Made by a program: the position numbers and the translations under genes. The notes beneath the pieces were generated by a model. It searched no databases. It saw nothing but the letters and a program-made list of their open reading frames with translations, and was not told the origin of the DNA. 64,000 nt of DNA from Prescottella equi (GTDB lineage: Bacteria > Actinomycetota > Actinomycetes > Mycobacteriales > Mycobacteriaceae), in assembly GCF_002094305.1 (NCBI RefSeq), contig NZ_LWTX01000006.1:124001-188000 (forward strand), read 5' to 3'. The first letter of the stretch is position 1; every line of letters begins with the position of its first letter. Positions 63,303-64,000 of this stretch are shown in pieces.

Positions 63303-64000
63303 ATGCCGCTCCCCATGTCACCGGCCAGCTCCGTCTTCCTGCTCGGTGAATCACGGGAACATCCGCTGCACGTCGGTGGACTGGTACTGCTGCAACCGCC
63401 GGACGGCGCCGACGCCCGCAGCGTCCGCAGCATGCTGGACGACTCGATGTCCCGGCGCGAGGTGACCCCACTGCTGCGCAAGCGGGCCCGCCGCTCGGCC
63501 TCGTCACTCGGACAGTGGTTTTGGGACGACGACGACCAGTTCGACATCGGCCACCACATCCGGCACGATGCGCTGGCACATCCCGGCGGGATGACGGAAC
63601 TGTCGGCCCTCGTCTCCCGCCTGCACGGCGGGCTGCTCGACCGGAACCGACCGCTGTGGGAGATGCACCTGATCGAGGGACTCGCGGACGGCCGCTTCGC
63701 GGTGTACACCAAGATTCACCACAGTGTGGCGGACGGTGTCGGCGCGATGCGCCTGTTACGCCGATCCCTGACAGTCGACGCCGACAAGCGGGACATGCCC
63801 GCGCCGTGGGAACCCCGTACGCGGATCCCACAGCGTCGCAACACGCCTGGACTTCTCGATCTTCCTGTTTCGGCGGTCCGCACCGCGATCGATGCCGCCG
63901 CGGAGGCGACCGGACTGGTCCCCGCGCTCGCCGGCAGCGTGCTGCGCGCGCTGCGCAACCAGGGCGGCCCGATGTCCTTCTCGGCGCCCCATTCCGCGCT
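63303..64000 (+). CDS. WS/DGAT-family wax ester synthase/diacylglycerol acyltransferase, 3'-truncated
   Basis: The first 232 or so residues of a protein normally about 450 long. The start MPLPMSPASSVFLLGESREHPLHVGGLVLL and the active-site motif HHSVADG (about 141-147, in KIHHSVADGVGAM) identify the family, which joins acyl-CoA to fatty alcohol or diacylglycerol to make storage wax or triacylglycerol. GAAGGGCGA precedes the ATG at 63303. The gene leaves the window. The 212-bp gap before it has an AT-rich section (gaaaaacacctatttacc) that probably holds the promoter. Confidence 0.9.
   Translation, partial: MPLPMSPASSVFLLGESREHPLHVGGLVLLQPPDGADARSVRSMLDDSMSRREVTPLLRKRARRSASSLGQWFWDDDDQFDIGHHIRHDALAHPGGMTELSALVSRLHGGLLDRNRPLWEMHLIEGLADGRFAVYTKIHHSVADGVGAMRLLRRSLTVDADKRDMPAPWEPRTRIPQRRNTPGLLDLPVSAVRTAIDAAAEATGLVPALAGSVLRALRNQGGPMSFSAPHSA

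Overview
The window reads as chromosomal DNA of a high-GC, mycolic-acid-type actinobacterium, most likely Rhodococcus or a close relative (Nocardia, Gordonia, Mycobacterium). This rests on the GC-rich third codon positions, frequent GTG/TTG starts, an actinobacterial 6C RNA, an F420/PPOX-type protein, a WS/DGAT acyltransferase and gene neighbours known from Mycobacterium tuberculosis. The aminotransferase plus Fe-S reductase pair corresponds to Rv0337c-Rv0338c, and dcd plus UDP-glucose dehydrogenase corresponds to Rv0321-Rv0322. Genus is an inference.

Layout. 1-13.3 kb: a cut-off S1 protease, a secreted protein, a large membrane Fe-S oxidoreductase with a repetitive Lys/Ala/Pro tail, a DUF559-type gene broken by a 5-bp duplication, an S9 peptidase, a PPOX-class protein, a tiny secreted peptide, an alanine-type aminotransferase, a 6C RNA, a YibE/F membrane protein and an Hsp70-like membrane ATPase. 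13.4-48.6 kb: an exopolysaccharide/capsule locus. It has a low-molecular-weight tyrosine phosphatase converging on a Wzz/BY-kinase, an 18.7-kb six-module NRPS just upstream of the kinase, a divergent DUF4012 protein, and a long minus-strand operon with the initiating sugar-phosphate transferase, UDP-glucose dehydrogenase, glycosyltransferases, a Wzx-type flippase, a coupled 50-aa ORF, a Wzy-type polymerase, a pyruvyl transferase and an O-acyltransferase. 48.6-57 kb: a gene-poor stretch, dcd, tRNA-Gly(CCC), a DUF6891 protein, a secreted protein, a six-helix membrane protein, an Imm5-like protein, mqo with a divergent LysR gene, and a complete S1 protease paralogous to the first gene. 57-62.4 kb: a sulfur-acquisition-type operon with a divergent TetR gene, a TetR palindrome, a cysteine-type leader peptide, a DUF4242 protein, an acyl-CoA-dehydrogenase-like flavoprotein and a complete NrtA/SsuA-type ABC importer. 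62.5-64 kb: two small proteins and the start of a WS/DGAT gene.

How it fits together. The polysaccharide genes form a nearly complete Wzx/Wzy route: priming, uronic acid donor, glycosyl transfer, flipping, polymerisation, chain-length/kinase control, and pyruvyl and acyl decoration. The NRPS (C-A-T x6 plus thioesterase) sits inside this locus and is probably co-transcribed with the kinase, which raises the possibility of a peptide or lipopeptide made together with, or attached to, the envelope polymer. Only its third module has a specificity code I can read with confidence (threonine). The sulfur operon appears to have two layers of control, a TetR operator and a cysteine-responsive leader peptide.
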